Assembly (NCBI RefSeq): GCF_900277125.1
Contig: NZ_OPYN01000070.1
Coordinates: 124,212 to 188,211 of the forward strand
From: Pseudomonas inefficax
Lineage (GTDB): Bacteria > Pseudomonadota > Gammaproteobacteria > Pseudomonadales > Pseudomonadaceae
Reading direction: 5' to 3'
Length of the DNA stretch: 64,000 nucleotides
The notes below the pieces were generated by a model. That model ran no database searches. It was not told where the DNA came from and saw only the letters and a program-made list of their open reading frames with translations. A program made the position numbers and the translations under genes. This document shows, one piece after another, positions 36,174-45,621 of this stretch. Numbering within the stretch: position 1 is the stretch's first letter; the number at the start of each line of letters is the position of its first letter.

Positions 36174-37059
36174 GGGTAGCAGTACTCCTGGCGCGTTGCT
36201 GGGTGCGCGGTGGCCATGGGAACATCGCCTCGATGTGCGTGCCCAGGCCGAGCTGGCTGGTGATGTCCAGGCTGCCCCGTAACGCGGTTACCCGCTCCTG
36301 CATGCCGGCCAGGCCCCGTTGACCTGCTTCGGCCGGTTGCCTGGCGGGCACGAAGCCGCGGCCATCGTCGTGGATCGACAACGCCAACCCCTCGGGGGTG
36401 CGCTGCAGGCGGACTACCAGGTTGCGTGCCTGGGCGTGGCGCAGCATGTTGGTCACGGCTTCCTGGGTAATGCGGAACACCGCCATGGCCACCGCTTCGT
36501 CGATGCCCCCCAGGCGCTGGTTGCACGCCAGGCTCCAGTGCACGCCGCTGTTGCCCAGGGTGCGCACCAGGTGCGCGCGCAGGCTGGCTTCCAGGCCCAG
36601 GCTGGCCAACTGCCGTGGGTTGAGCAGGGCGGAGACATCGCGCACGTTGCTCAACGTGTCATCCAGCGTGCTGCGCAGGGCGTCGCAGTGGCCTTGAAGC
36701 TCATCGGGCATGCGCTTTTGCAGCCACTGCAGCTGCAGCTTGGCGGCGGTGAGCAGCTGGCCGATGTCGTCGTGCAGTTCCCGGCTCAGGTGCTGGCGCT
36801 CGTCCTCCTGGACCTTGAGCATGCGCTCGGCCAGTTCCGCCGGACGCAGGTTGATCGACCTGGCGCCCAGGGCCAGGTGCACGGCTGCGCCCAGCGTGGC
36901 GGCCAGCTGCAGCACCAGCAGGCTGGCCGGAATCGCCTGGTCGGCCAGGTACAGCATCAGGTTGGCGACCAGCGAGGCCACGCACAGCCCGACCGTCGCC
37001 CAGCGCAGCAGGGTGGCGCGGGAGCAGCACCGCAAGGAAGTCTTCAAGTGTGGAAACAT
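36163..37059 (-). CDS. NarX-type sensor histidine kinase
   Basis: 298 residues from ATG 37059 (a GTG at 37074 would add five). Two adjacent membrane segments (about 16-35 and 42-62) with almost no periplasmic part, then the HisKA_3 box ERQHLSRELHDDIGQLLTAAKLQLQ, and the HATPase with NMLRHAQARNLVV, DDGRGF and QRGLAGMQERV. Without a periplasmic domain it probably senses inside the membrane or cytoplasm. Neither candidate start has a clear ribosome site. Confidence 0.86.
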   Translation of the reverse strand: MFPHLKTSLRCCSRATLLRWATVGLCVASLVANLMLYLADQAIPASLLVLQLAATLGAAVHLALGARSINLRPAELAERMLKVQEDERQHLSRELHDDIGQLLTAAKLQLQWLQKRMPDELQGHCDALRSTLDDTLSNVRDVSALLNPRQLASLGLEASLRAHLVRTLGNSGVHWSLACNQRLGGIDEAVAMAVFRITQEAVTNMLRHAQARNLVVRLQRTPEGLALSIHDDGRGFVPARQPAEAGQRGLAGMQERVTALRGSLDITSQLGLGTHIEAMFPWPPRTQQRARSTATHDL

Positions 37060-37434
37060 AGGTAGGGGAGCCACTGAAGTATTGCTGATGGAGGCCTTGC
37101 ACTATCCATGTCAGAGGCTTTGTAGCAGTACTTGCTATTTACTTTCGAGCACGTGATCTTGCCACCTTGTTGCAGGGTGCAAGCGTTAGTGGGGGCGCAT
37201 ATTACCACTTCGCAGTGCATTGGTCGCGGTCGGGAAACGCTATGAAACGCTTGCGGGGCGGGCGCTGAAGGGTAGCAATGTGCCACTCGGCTTGATCACA
37301 CAACAGGCACTTGCCATGCAACTTGCGCGCTGTTGATTCAACTTGGCCCATGGCAACCTGGAAAACTTCTGGAACTTTCCAAGTACGACCAGAGTGGGCT
37401 TGAGTAAACGGGCCCGGCTGCATCTTGCGCCAGT
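37060..37434. other. Gene-free stretch, nothing recognised
   Basis: About 375 bp between the NarX-type kinase and the next minus-strand gene. Short open frames exist but look like chance. I see no REP pair, RNA gene or strong terminator in it. Confidence 0.4.
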
Positions 37435-37947
37435 TCAATAGGTGCTGGATGAGCGGCCGGAGTGCGTGCTGCCTGCCGTCTCGGAATGCGGGTGCATGCA
37501 CACGCTGCCGTGCTCCTTGCAGGACGTGCAGGGTTGTGCGAACGGTTGCTGCACGGCCTTGGCCAGTTCACCCAGCAGCACCAGCTGCTCGCCAATGTCC
37601 AGGTTGAGCCGCCCGGTGCAAGGGTCGACCAATTCCAGCTGCCAGGCCAGCAAGGTCAGGCAGGCCTCTAACGCGGGCAGGGCTTCGCGCTGCAGGCAAC
37701 CGCCCTGGCAGGCCGGTGCCAGCAGCTGCTGCAGGGCGGTCGTGTAGTGGGCCACTTCGCGCAGGCCCAGGTGTGCGGCCTGTCGAGCGAGGTTGTCGAG
37801 GGCATTGTCCAGGCAGTGGCAAGCATCCGGGTCGTTGTCGATCAGTTCCAGGTGCTGCAGGCATTCCTGGGCCTGGGTCAGCAGGACCTGGGCATCCAGC
37901 AGGAACCCCTGCAGGGCGGTATCGAACGACAAGGCGCTGTCCATCAT
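37435..37947 (-). CDS. Helical protein resembling a degenerate HPt domain
   Basis: 170 residues from MMDSALSF. Residues about 12-75 (FLLDAQVLLTQAQECLQHLE ... ALDNLARQAAHLGLREVAHYTTALQQLL) follow the helical pattern of a CheA/HPt domain. Aligned without gaps to the HPt core, Asp51 stands where the phosphorylated His should be. The tail has a Cys cluster (CTSCKEHGSVC) and a Ser-rich end. No ribosome site is obvious, and the exact start (37947 or 37944) is uncertain. It is divergent from cheV. HPt similarity is by eye only. Confidence 0.55.
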   Translation of the reverse strand: MMDSALSFDTALQGFLLDAQVLLTQAQECLQHLELIDNDPDACHCLDNALDNLARQAAHLGLREVAHYTTALQQLLAPACQGGCLQREALPALEACLTLLAWQLELVDPCTGRLNLDIGEQLVLLGELAKAVQQPFAQPCTSCKEHGSVCMHPHSETAGSTHSGRSSSTY

Positions 37948-38294
37948 GATGCACCCGCGCGTGGGGCAGGCGCAGGGGACGGGCACGCCAAAACGATAGC
38001 TAACAAAAGCCTGACTCCATTCATGCAATGAGAATGGCGTCACATTAATGGCTAAAGGATATCGCGAACATCAGGTTGCGCCCGATTGTGGCTAAGGGTT
38101 TCCCTGATAAGGGGCTCAGGTGGGGAACTTTTGCCGTTCCGCTCAATAACCTGCGCTTCTCGCAGTAAAGCATGATGGTAAAGTGATATCAATTGCCTTC
38201 ACGGCATTTTCCCGAAAGGGTCAAGGTGTGGGTGAAGCCGCCGATACAGGGTAGATGATTTCACTTTTTCCGACTCAAGCCTGGGGGCTTTCCA

Positions 38295-39230
38295 ATGGCT
38301 GGCATTCTCGACACGGTAGACCAACGCACGCAACTGGTGGGTGAGAACCGCCTGGAAATCCTGATGTTTCGCCTGGCCGGCCGCCAGCTGTTCGCGATCA
38401 ACGTGTTCAAGGTGCAGGAAGTGCTGCAACTGCCCAAGCTGACCCTGATGCCCCAGCGCCACGCTTTCGTCTGCGGTGTGGTCAACCTGCGCGGCCAGAC
38501 CCTGCCGGTGATCGACCTGTCCCAGGCGATCGGCATGCGCCCGCTGCAGCCGGGGCCGGACAGCACCATCATCGTCACCGAGTACAACCGCTCGGTGCAG
38601 GCCTTCCTGGTGGGCGGTGTCGACCGCATCGTCAACATGAACTGGGAAGCGATCATGCCGCCGCCGTCCAGCGCCGGACGCCAGCACTACCTGACGGCCA
38701 TCACCAAGGTCGATGACAAGCTGGTGGAAGTGATCGATGTGGAAAAGGTGCTGGCCGAGATCGTGCCGTACAACGCCCGGGTTTCCGGCGACAAGCTCGC
38801 CGACCCGGTGCTGGCCCGGGCTCGCGGCCGCGAAGTGCTGCTGGTGGACGACTCCAGCGTGGCCCTTGCGCAATTGCGCGACACCCTGTCCCAGCTGGGC
38901 GTGAAACTGCACGTGGCCAGTGATGGCTTGAAGGCGCTGCGCCTGCTCAAGGGGTGGGCCGATGCAGGCGAGAACGTGTGCGAGAAGCTGCTGATGGTGT
39001 TCACCGACGCCGAGATGCCGGAAATGGACGGCTACCGGTTGACCACCGAGATCCGTGGCGATGCCCGTTTGCGCCAGCTGTACGTGGTGTTGCACACCTC
39101 GCTGTCGGGTAGTTTCAACGAATCGATGGTGAAGAAGGTGGGCTGCGACAACTTCCTGTCCAAGTTCCAGCCCGATCGCCTGGTCGAAGTGGTCAAGCAA
39201 CGCCTGTTGCTGGATGTCGCTACCGCGTGA
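38295..39230 (+). CDS. cheV: Chemotaxis coupling protein CheV
   Basis: 311 residues. N-terminal CheW-like domain (about 15-155): LEILMFRLAGRQLFAINVFKVQEVLQ, VVNLRGQTLPVIDL and VGGVDRIVNMNWEAI; C-terminal receiver (about 175-305) with VLLVDDSSVALAQLRDTL, phospho-Asp in MVFTDAEMPEMDGYRL and HTSLSG. It couples receptors to CheA and may damp signalling when phosphorylated. No other chemotaxis gene is adjacent except the receptor about 11 kb upstream. Confidence 0.94.
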   Translation: MAGILDTVDQRTQLVGENRLEILMFRLAGRQLFAINVFKVQEVLQLPKLTLMPQRHAFVCGVVNLRGQTLPVIDLSQAIGMRPLQPGPDSTIIVTEYNRSVQAFLVGGVDRIVNMNWEAIMPPPSSAGRQHYLTAITKVDDKLVEVIDVEKVLAEIVPYNARVSGDKLADPVLARARGREVLLVDDSSVALAQLRDTLSQLGVKLHVASDGLKALRLLKGWADAGENVCEKLLMVFTDAEMPEMDGYRLTTEIRGDARLRQLYVVLHTSLSGSFNESMVKKVGCDNFLSKFQPDRLVEVVKQRLLLDVATA

Positions 39231-39286
39231 TCCCGGCCCCTGCTGGGTATAAGCTTGGCGTTTTGGCATGACGCGAGGCGGCAGGG

Positions 39287-40090
39287 ATGTTTCTCAGTGA
39301 GCTGTATCGGTACCCGGTGAAGTCGGGGCAGGCGCAACGCCTGCAGGCATCACCGGTGGGGTTGCTGGGGTTGCAGGGCGACCGGCGCTGGATGGTGGTG
39401 GAGGAAGAAAACGGACGCTTCCTTACCCAGCGCGCCTGGCCTCAGCTGGGCCAGATCAAGGCAAGTGATGATGACAGCGGCCAGTTGCTGCTGGAAGCGC
39501 CTGGGCAGGCACCGTTGCGAGTGCCTGTGCCACCTGCCGATGACGCCCTGCGTGGTGTGACCATCTGGCGCGACACCTTGCGAGTGCCGGATGCGGGCGA
39601 TGCGGCGGCGGCCTGGCTGAGCCAGTTGCTGGGCAAGGCCGTGCGCCTGGTGCATTGCCCGGAGCAGCGTGCGCGTTATCTGCCCAATGGCTATGGCTTC
39701 AACAGTGACCGGGCGGCGTTTCCGGACGGTTTTCCACTGTTGCTCATCGGCCAGGGTTCGCTGGATGAACTCGACCGGCGTGTCGGCCGGCCCATGGAGA
39801 TGCTGCGCTTTCGGCCCAACCTGGTTGTGCAGGGGGGCGAGCCGTTTGCAGAAGATGGCTGGAAGCGGATTCGTATCGGCAGCCTGGAGTTTCGCGTGCT
39901 CAAGCCCAGTGTGCGCTGCATCTTCACCACTATCGACCCGGCTACTGGCGAGCGCAGCGAGGACCGTGAGCCGATGGCCACTCTCAGGACCTTCCGCGAA
40001 AGGGAAGGGGATGTGCTGTTCGGGCAGAACCTGGCGGTGGATGGCAGCGGGTGGCTGGAGGTAGGGATGCAGGTCGAGATTCTGGAATAG
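39287..40090 (+). CDS. MOSC-domain protein (YcbX-like)
   Basis: 267 residues with the N-terminal MOSC beta barrel (LSELYRYPVKSGQAQRLQASPVGLLGLQGDRRWMVVEEENGRFLTQR) and the catalytic MOSC core (RFRPNLVVQGGEPFAEDGWKRIRIG, VLKPSVRCIFTTIDPATGE) holding the Cys that binds molybdenum cofactor. YcbX-like proteins reduce N-hydroxylated bases; here no ferredoxin domain is fused at the C-terminus. Reaction inferred. Confidence 0.87.
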   Translation: MFLSELYRYPVKSGQAQRLQASPVGLLGLQGDRRWMVVEEENGRFLTQRAWPQLGQIKASDDDSGQLLLEAPGQAPLRVPVPPADDALRGVTIWRDTLRVPDAGDAAAAWLSQLLGKAVRLVHCPEQRARYLPNGYGFNSDRAAFPDGFPLLLIGQGSLDELDRRVGRPMEMLRFRPNLVVQGGEPFAEDGWKRIRIGSLEFRVLKPSVRCIFTTIDPATGERSEDREPMATLRTFREREGDVLFGQNLAVDGSGWLEVGMQVEILE

Positions 40091-40099
40091 CTGTATTGT

Positions 40100-40207
40100 C
40101 TGTGCCGGCCCTTTCGCGGGCTTGCCCGCTCCCACAGGTACTCCACTCCCCTCAAGAAATGTGAGGACCCTGTGGGAGCGGGTTTACCCGCGAAAAGGCC
40201 GGCACAG
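40100..40207. repeat. REP pair, class B (inverted)
   Basis: Inverted copies of CGCGGG-core REPs (GGCCCTTTCGCGGGCTTGCCCGCTCCCACAG and its partner) at the convergent ends of the MOSC and slt genes. Confidence 0.88.
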
Positions 40208-40219
40208 GCTCAGTAGCAA

Positions 40220-42145
40220 TCACATGTCATCGAAGTACCGCTCATGCCAATCCACCAGCGGCTGCGGCGAGTTCAGCTTCTGCCCGTAGATCACCGAATA
40301 CGACAGCACGTTCTGCACGTACTGGCGCGTTTCATCGAACGGGATCGACTCCACCCACACATCGAAGCTCAGGTGCTTGGCGCCTTTGAGCCACTGCCGC
40401 ACCCGCCCGGGCCCGGCGTTGTAGGCTGCCGAGGCGAGCACCCGGTTGCCGTTGAATTGGCTGTGCACCTGGCTCAGGTAGGCAGCGCCCAGCTGGATGT
40501 TCTTGTCCGGGTTGAGCACTTGCGCCGGTGATGCCAGCGGAATGCTGAACTTGCGCGCGGTTTCCTTGGCCGTGGCCGGCATCAACTGCATCAGGCCGCT
40601 GGCACCTACCGGGGAGCGGGCATCCTCCATGAATGCGCTTTCCTGGCGGGTAATGGCGAATACCCAGCTCGAATGCAGGCCGCGGACCTTGGCCTCGCGC
40701 ACCAAGGTGTCGCGATGGGCCATCGGGAAGCGAATGTCCAGGTCGTCCCAGTACTGCGCCTGGCTGATGGTGCGAATGGCCGGGAAGTACCAGCGCAGGT
40801 CGTAGCCCAGGCGTGCCTGGGCGACCATTTCGTCGCGGCTGAAGTGGCGGCTGACGTGGTACCACTCGCGGCGGCCTTCGACGATCTGGCCGCGGGCGTG
40901 GAACTCCAGGGCACGGCGAATGCCTGGGGTGTTGCGTACCTTGTTGACCAACTGTGGGCTGAGCACCAGCGGCTTGTTGTTCAGCTGGTAAGGGGTTTGT
41001 GCCCGGTCGGCGGCGAGGAAGCCGTAGAAGTCACGCTCGCGCGCCACGGTCTTGTACAGCAGCGGGACCTGTGGATTGTTCGGCTGCGCCAGCTCCAGGC
41101 TGCGCGCCTGCCAGTACTTCCAGCGGCTGCTGCTGGCCAGGTCCTGGGGCAGGCGGCGGGTCAGCTCATAGGCGTCTTCCCAACGGCCCAGGCGCAGCAG
41201 CAGGCGCAGGCGCCATTCGCTGACGGTGTTGTCACGCAGTTCGGGGTCGTAGCGGGTCATCAGGTCGAGTGCGCGCGGGTCGTAGCGGCGCGCCAGGGTC
41301 AGGCCGATTTCGCGGGCGATGGCCACCTTCTCGTCACGGGAAAAGTGCATGCGCTGGGCGTAGTCGTCGAGCAGCGCCATGGCCCGCTCAGGGTCCTGCC
41401 GGGCCAGGCGGCGCAGGCCCAGGCTGACCACATCGGACATGGCTTCGTTGACCGGGGTGAAGCGCGACGGCTGGTTGAGCAGCTCGGGTTTCTGCGCCAC
41501 ATCGACCAGCAGGCGCCCCTGCGGGGCGAGGGTGGTCAGGGTCTTGACCAGGTTGTTGGCCAGGCCGTAGTTGCGCGCCTGGGTCGCCAGCTTGGTGCGT
41601 TGCCAGCGCTTGGCCTCGGTCAGCTGGCCCTCGGCCGCCCACATGCCGAACAGCGTGTCGCAGGTGGCCGGTTGCGACTTGCCGACGTTCCACAATTTGT
41701 CGGCCGTGGCAAAGCCCTCGGCGCGCAGGCCGTGGCTGAGCTGGTACTGGCCGTTGAGGCAGTCCAGTTCGGTGAAGTTGAGCTTGGGGTCGTAGTACTT
41801 GACGAAGGTGTTCCATTCGCCACGTTCGGCCAGCCAGCGCAACCAGCGCAGTTTCATCCAGTTGGCCTGGGGCAGGTCGCCATGCTTGGCGAGGAAGCCT
41901 TCGATTTCCTGGTTGCTGGCGGTTTTCAGGCGGGCGGTGAGTTCGTCGTAGGCCAGATAGGGCGTCAGCGGGTAGTCGCTGAGGGCCTGGGCATAGCGCA
42001 GGTAGGGGCCTTTGTCGCCCTTGGCCAGTGCACGCTTGGCCTCGTCATAGTACTGACGTTGCAGGGTAAGGTCGGCGGCCTGCGCGGCGCAGGTGGCAGC
42101 GCTGAGCAGCAGGCAGGAAGCAATTTGTAACAGGCGGCTGCGCAT
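40220..42145 (-). CDS. slt: Soluble lytic murein transglycosylase (Slt70 type)
   Basis: 641-residue periplasmic enzyme that cleaves the glycan strand to 1,6-anhydromuramoyl ends. Signal peptide MRSRLLQIASCLLLSAATCAAQAA, a long alpha-helical superhelix (about 30-450), then the SLT domain: catalytic Glu in ITRQESAFMEDARSPVGASGLMQLMPATAKETARKF, and NIQLGAAYLSQVHSQFNGNRVLASAAYNAGPGRVRQWL. ATG 42145 was chosen for the signal peptide. Confidence 0.94.
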   Translation of the reverse strand: MRSRLLQIASCLLLSAATCAAQAADLTLQRQYYDEAKRALAKGDKGPYLRYAQALSDYPLTPYLAYDELTARLKTASNQEIEGFLAKHGDLPQANWMKLRWLRWLAERGEWNTFVKYYDPKLNFTELDCLNGQYQLSHGLRAEGFATADKLWNVGKSQPATCDTLFGMWAAEGQLTEAKRWQRTKLATQARNYGLANNLVKTLTTLAPQGRLLVDVAQKPELLNQPSRFTPVNEAMSDVVSLGLRRLARQDPERAMALLDDYAQRMHFSRDEKVAIAREIGLTLARRYDPRALDLMTRYDPELRDNTVSEWRLRLLLRLGRWEDAYELTRRLPQDLASSSRWKYWQARSLELAQPNNPQVPLLYKTVARERDFYGFLAADRAQTPYQLNNKPLVLSPQLVNKVRNTPGIRRALEFHARGQIVEGRREWYHVSRHFSRDEMVAQARLGYDLRWYFPAIRTISQAQYWDDLDIRFPMAHRDTLVREAKVRGLHSSWVFAITRQESAFMEDARSPVGASGLMQLMPATAKETARKFSIPLASPAQVLNPDKNIQLGAAYLSQVHSQFNGNRVLASAAYNAGPGRVRQWLKGAKHLSFDVWVESIPFDETRQYVQNVLSYSVIYGQKLNSPQPLVDWHERYFDDM

Positions 42146-42366
42146 GATACGTCCGGGCAGTTGAACCATGGGGAAGTGACGGCGGAGCCAGCACTGATGG
42201 AAGCTATTGCCTTAGCTTAGCTGTTTGCCGGCGGCGGGTGAAAGCACTGTGCTTGTATCCGGATATTAAGTTCGACCGGATGTCGCAAAGCCTTCGCCGG
42301 CTGGTCAGGCGGATGCCGTCGCAGGCCAAGTCAGGTAGAATGCGCGCCCGATTTATGGAGACCAAC

Positions 42367-44295
42367 ATGACCCTGCTCAAATTCAGCGATGTGTCCCTCG
42401 CATTCGGTGCCATGCCGCTGCTGGACCACGTGTCCTGGCAGATCGCTCGTGGCGAGCGGGTGTGCATCATCGGCCGCAACGGCACCGGCAAGTCGAGCAT
42501 GCTGCGCCTGGTCAAGGGCGAGCAAAAAGGCGACGACGGCGAAATCTGGCGTGCCCCGGGCCTGAAGATCGGCGAGCTGCCGCAGGAGCTGCCGGTGGCC
42601 GACGAGCGCACGGTGTTCGACGTGGTGGCCGCAGGCCTGGATGGCGTGGGCGAGTTGCTGGCGCAGTTCCATCACCTGAGCCTGAACATCCAGGGCGATG
42701 AAGACCTGGAAAAACTCATGCATGTCCAGCACGAGCTGGAAGCCCGTGACGGCTGGCGCCTGCAGCAAGTGGTGGAAAGCACCCTCAGCCGCCTGCAGCT
42801 GCCGGCCGACAAGACCCTGGCCGAGCTGTCCGGTGGCTGGCGCCGCCGCGTGCTGCTGGCCCAGGCGCTGGTGTCGGAGCCCGACCTGCTGCTGCTCGAC
42901 GAGCCGACCAACCACTTGGACATCGGTGCCATCGCCTGGCTCGAAGAGGCCCTGCGCAGCTTCAACGGCGCCGTGCTGTTCATCACCCACGACCGTTCCT
43001 TCCTGCAGAACCTGGCCACCCGCATCCTCGAGCTGGACCGCGGCGGGCTGATCGACTGGAACGGCGACTACGCCAGCTTCCTGGTGCACAAGGAGGCCGC
43101 GCTGGCCGCCGAGGAAACCGCCAACGCGCTGTTCGACAAGCGCCTGGCCCAGGAAGAGGTGTGGATCCGTCAGGGCATCAAGGCCCGTCGTACCCGCAAC
43201 GAAGGCCGCGTGCGTGCGCTCAAGGCGCTGCGCGTGGAGCGCAGCGAACGCCGCGAGCGCCAGGGCAAGGCCAACATCCAGATCGAGGCGGCGGAAAAGT
43301 CCGGCAAGCAGGTGATGGTGCTGGAAAACGTCAGCTTCCATCACCCTGAGGGGCCGATGCTGGTCAAGGATTTCTCCATGGTCCTGCAGCGTGAGGATCG
43401 CATCGGCCTGCTGGGCGCCAACGGTACCGGCAAGACCACCCTGCTCAAGCTGATGCTTGGCGACCTGGAGCCGACCAGCGGCAAGGTCGAGCGCGGCACC
43501 AAGCTGGAAGTGGCCTATTTCGACCAGATGCGCCACCAGCTCGAGCTGGAAAAGACCGTGATCGACAACCTGGCCGAAGGCCGCGATTTCATCGAGATCG
43601 ACGGCCAGAACCGCCATGTGCTGAGTTACCTCGGTGACTTCTTGTTCAGCCCCCAGCGCGCCCGTACGCCGGTTAAGGCGCTGTCGGGTGGCGAGCGCGC
43701 GCGGCTGCTGCTGGCCAAGCTGTTCAGCAAGCCGGCCAACCTGCTGGTGCTCGACGAACCGACCAACGACCTGGATGTGGAAACCCTCGAGCTGCTCGAG
43801 GAAGTACTGTCCAACTACAAGGGCACCGTGCTGATCGTCAGCCACGACCGGGCGTTCCTCGACAACGTCGTCACCAGCACCCTGGTGTTCGAAGGCGAGG
43901 GCAAGGTGCGCGAGTACGTCGGTGGTTACGAGGACTGGATTCGCCAGGGCGGTTCGCCGAAGCTGCTGGGCGTGACCGAAAGCAAGGGCGGCAAGTCTGC
44001 GCTCAACAGCGCGGTGGTGGAGAAGGTCGAGGCCAAGCCGGCGCCAGTGGCTGCGCCGGTGGCGGAAGAAGCATCGAAGAAGAAGCTCAGCTACAAGCTG
44101 CAGCGCGAGCTGGAGATGCTGCCAGGGCAGATCGACGCGCTGGAACAGCGCATGGCCGAGGCCCAGGAAGAAGTGAATGCGGCGGGCTTCTATCAGCGGC
44201 CGATTGCAGAAACTTCGGCGGTGCTGGCGAAGATCGAGAAGCTGCAGGCGGAGCTGGATGTGCTGGTGGAGCGCTGGGCCGAGCTGGAAGGCTGA
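42367..44295 (+). CDS. uup: ABC-F ATPase Uup
   Basis: 642 residues with two ATPase domains and no membrane part. First: GRNGTGKSSML, LSGGWRRRVLLAQAL, LLLLDEPTNHLD; second: GANGTGKTTLLKL, LSGGERARLLLAKL, LLVLDEPTNDLD. Between them an Arg-rich linker (GIKARRTRNEGRVRALKALRVERSERRERQG), and at the end a Pro/Ala stretch and coiled coil (about 575-642) as in Uup. ABC-F proteins act on ribosomes; Uup is also tied to transposon excision. ATG 42367 after GGAGACCAAC. Confidence 0.92.
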   Translation: MTLLKFSDVSLAFGAMPLLDHVSWQIARGERVCIIGRNGTGKSSMLRLVKGEQKGDDGEIWRAPGLKIGELPQELPVADERTVFDVVAAGLDGVGELLAQFHHLSLNIQGDEDLEKLMHVQHELEARDGWRLQQVVESTLSRLQLPADKTLAELSGGWRRRVLLAQALVSEPDLLLLDEPTNHLDIGAIAWLEEALRSFNGAVLFITHDRSFLQNLATRILELDRGGLIDWNGDYASFLVHKEAALAAEETANALFDKRLAQEEVWIRQGIKARRTRNEGRVRALKALRVERSERRERQGKANIQIEAAEKSGKQVMVLENVSFHHPEGPMLVKDFSMVLQREDRIGLLGANGTGKTTLLKLMLGDLEPTSGKVERGTKLEVAYFDQMRHQLELEKTVIDNLAEGRDFIEIDGQNRHVLSYLGDFLFSPQRARTPVKALSGGERARLLLAKLFSKPANLLVLDEPTNDLDVETLELLEEVLSNYKGTVLIVSHDRAFLDNVVTSTLVFEGEGKVREYVGGYEDWIRQGGSPKLLGVTESKGGKSALNSAVVEKVEAKPAPVAAPVAEEASKKKLSYKLQRELEMLPGQIDALEQRMAEAQEEVNAAGFYQRPIAETSAVLAKIEKLQAELDVLVERWAELEG

Positions 44296-44312
44296 CCGGC
44301 GTTAGCCTGGCC

Positions 44313-44409
44313 CGGCCTCTTCGCGGGTAAACCCGCTCCCACAGGTCCCCCACAGATTTTCAGGTCTGTGCGGTACCTGTGGGAGCGGGTTTACCCGCGA
44401 AGAGGCCGG
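44313..44409. repeat. REP pair, class B (inverted)
   Basis: Inverted copies of CGGCCTCTTCGCGGGTAAAC type REPs between the convergent uup and universal-stress genes. Confidence 0.9.
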
Positions 44410-44420
44410 TACAGATCAAA

Positions 44421-44861
44421 TCATTCTTTCTTCAGCAAGCGCACCGCCAGCACATCGCACGGTGCACCATGCAGCACGTCATTGGCCGTGGAGCCCAGCA
44501 GCAACGCCAGGCCGTGACGGCCATGGCTGCCGACCACGATCAGGTCGCACTTCTGATCCTTGGCCAGCTGATGGATTTCCTGGCGCGGCTGGCCATAGGT
44601 CAGGTGCGAGTCGCCGCGGTGGATGTCCGGGTATTTGTTGAACAGCCGGTCCATGCGCTCCTTGGCCTGGTCGAACTGCTGCTGTTGCAGCTGCGACAGG
44701 TCCATTGGCACATCACCACCGAATGCCATGGCCATCGGCTCGACGATGTGTACCAGTGAAACCTTGGCATTCGACGGTGCAGCCAGCGCCATGGCACGTT
44801 TGATCACCGGGTCGCATTCTTCGGTCAGGTCGACGGCGACCAGAAGATGTTCGTAGGACAT
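44421..44861 (-). CDS. Universal stress protein, UspA type
   Basis: 146 residues. MSYEHLLVAVDLTEECDPVIKRAMALA and the ATP-type motif region VVGSHGRHGLALLLGSTANDVLHGAPCDVLAVR (G-2x-G-9x-G(S/T) pattern) mark a UspA-like nucleotide-binding protein. ATG 44861 follows AGGAGTTCC. Closest in style to E. coli UspA, which acts as a dimer in stress survival. Confidence 0.9.
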   Translation of the reverse strand: MSYEHLLVAVDLTEECDPVIKRAMALAAPSNAKVSLVHIVEPMAMAFGGDVPMDLSQLQQQQFDQAKERMDRLFNKYPDIHRGDSHLTYGQPRQEIHQLAKDQKCDLIVVGSHGRHGLALLLGSTANDVLHGAPCDVLAVRLLKKE

Positions 44862-44971
44862 GAGCGGAACTCCTGACAATCGCGATAGAAGAAGTATGGT
44901 CGCTTTCGGGCGGGTCTTCCGTGAAAAATGGCTAACCAGCTCATTTGCAACGTTTTATGGGAACTACAGAT

Positions 44972-45409
44972 ATGACGGTATTGCTGGTGGTGTCAATCCT
45001 CGCGCTGATTCTCAGCCCGCTTTCCTGGCTGCGCACCTCGCGCAAGCAGAGCGAGCAGATGAAGCTGCGCCTTGAGGCTCGGCGCATGGGCCTGGCCATG
45101 CAACTGGCGCCGCAGCAGTGGCCGCACTGGCTGGAAAAGGAGCCGCCAAGCCCGTGCCCGCAGTACCACCGGGCACGCCGCCGCGGGCATGAGGACAGCT
45201 TCTGCTTCTGGCAGATCACCCCGGGGGTTTGGTGGAACCAGTGGCGTGAGCCCTGCGAGGATCCGCGCTTCATGGAGCCCCTGTCGCGCTTGCCGGCGAG
45301 CGTCTACAAGGTAGAAGCCGATGCCCGGATGATCGCGCTGTACTGGACCGAGCGGGGGGATACGGCTGTGTTGCAGGATGTTGCCTACGTCCTTGAAACC
45401 TTGGCCTGA
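44972..45409 (+). CDS. Small membrane-anchored protein, function unknown
   Basis: 145 residues. One N-terminal hydrophobic segment (about 2-18, TVLLVVSILALILSPLSWL) then a basic region (RTSRKQSEQMKLRLEARRMGL) and a soluble part with Trp-rich text (WPHWLEKE, FCFWQITPGVWWNQWREPCEDP). It is likely a bitopic inner-membrane protein with a cytoplasmic domain. I do not recognise a family. The TTG-started extension upstream is weaker than ATG 44972, which follows GGGA. Confidence 0.72.
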   Translation: MTVLLVVSILALILSPLSWLRTSRKQSEQMKLRLEARRMGLAMQLAPQQWPHWLEKEPPSPCPQYHRARRRGHEDSFCFWQITPGVWWNQWREPCEDPRFMEPLSRLPASVYKVEADARMIALYWTERGDTAVLQDVAYVLETLA

Positions 45410-45427
45410 ATGATGCCTTTACGCGGT

Positions 45428-45518
45428 CCCTGTGGGAGCGGGTTCACCCGCGAAGAAGACGACTCGGTGTATGGCACCGGCTTTGCCGGTGTTCGCGGGT
45501 AAACCCGCTCCCACAGGG
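45428..45518. repeat. REP pair, class B (inverted)
   Basis: CCCTGTGGGAGCGGGTTCAC and its inverted partner, in the gap 45410-46007 ahead of fadB. Confidence 0.88.
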
Positions 45519-45567
45519 CCGCTATGCCCCTCCATCAACCTTTTCTCTATAGGTAAGCCCAAACGAC

Positions 45568-45621
45568 AAAGCGGCGGCTTGGCCGATCCCCTGAAGGGGT
45601 GGGGTGCCAAGTCGCCGCTTT
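45568..45621. other. Stable stem region upstream of fadB
   Basis: AAAGCGGCGGCTTGGC pairs with GCCAAGTCGCCGCTTT (one G-T type mismatch) around a 22-base loop that contains the inner hairpin CCCCTGAAGGGG. Nothing in REP classes matches it. It could be part of a small RNA or a terminator-like element; no clear T-run adjoins. Confidence 0.55.
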
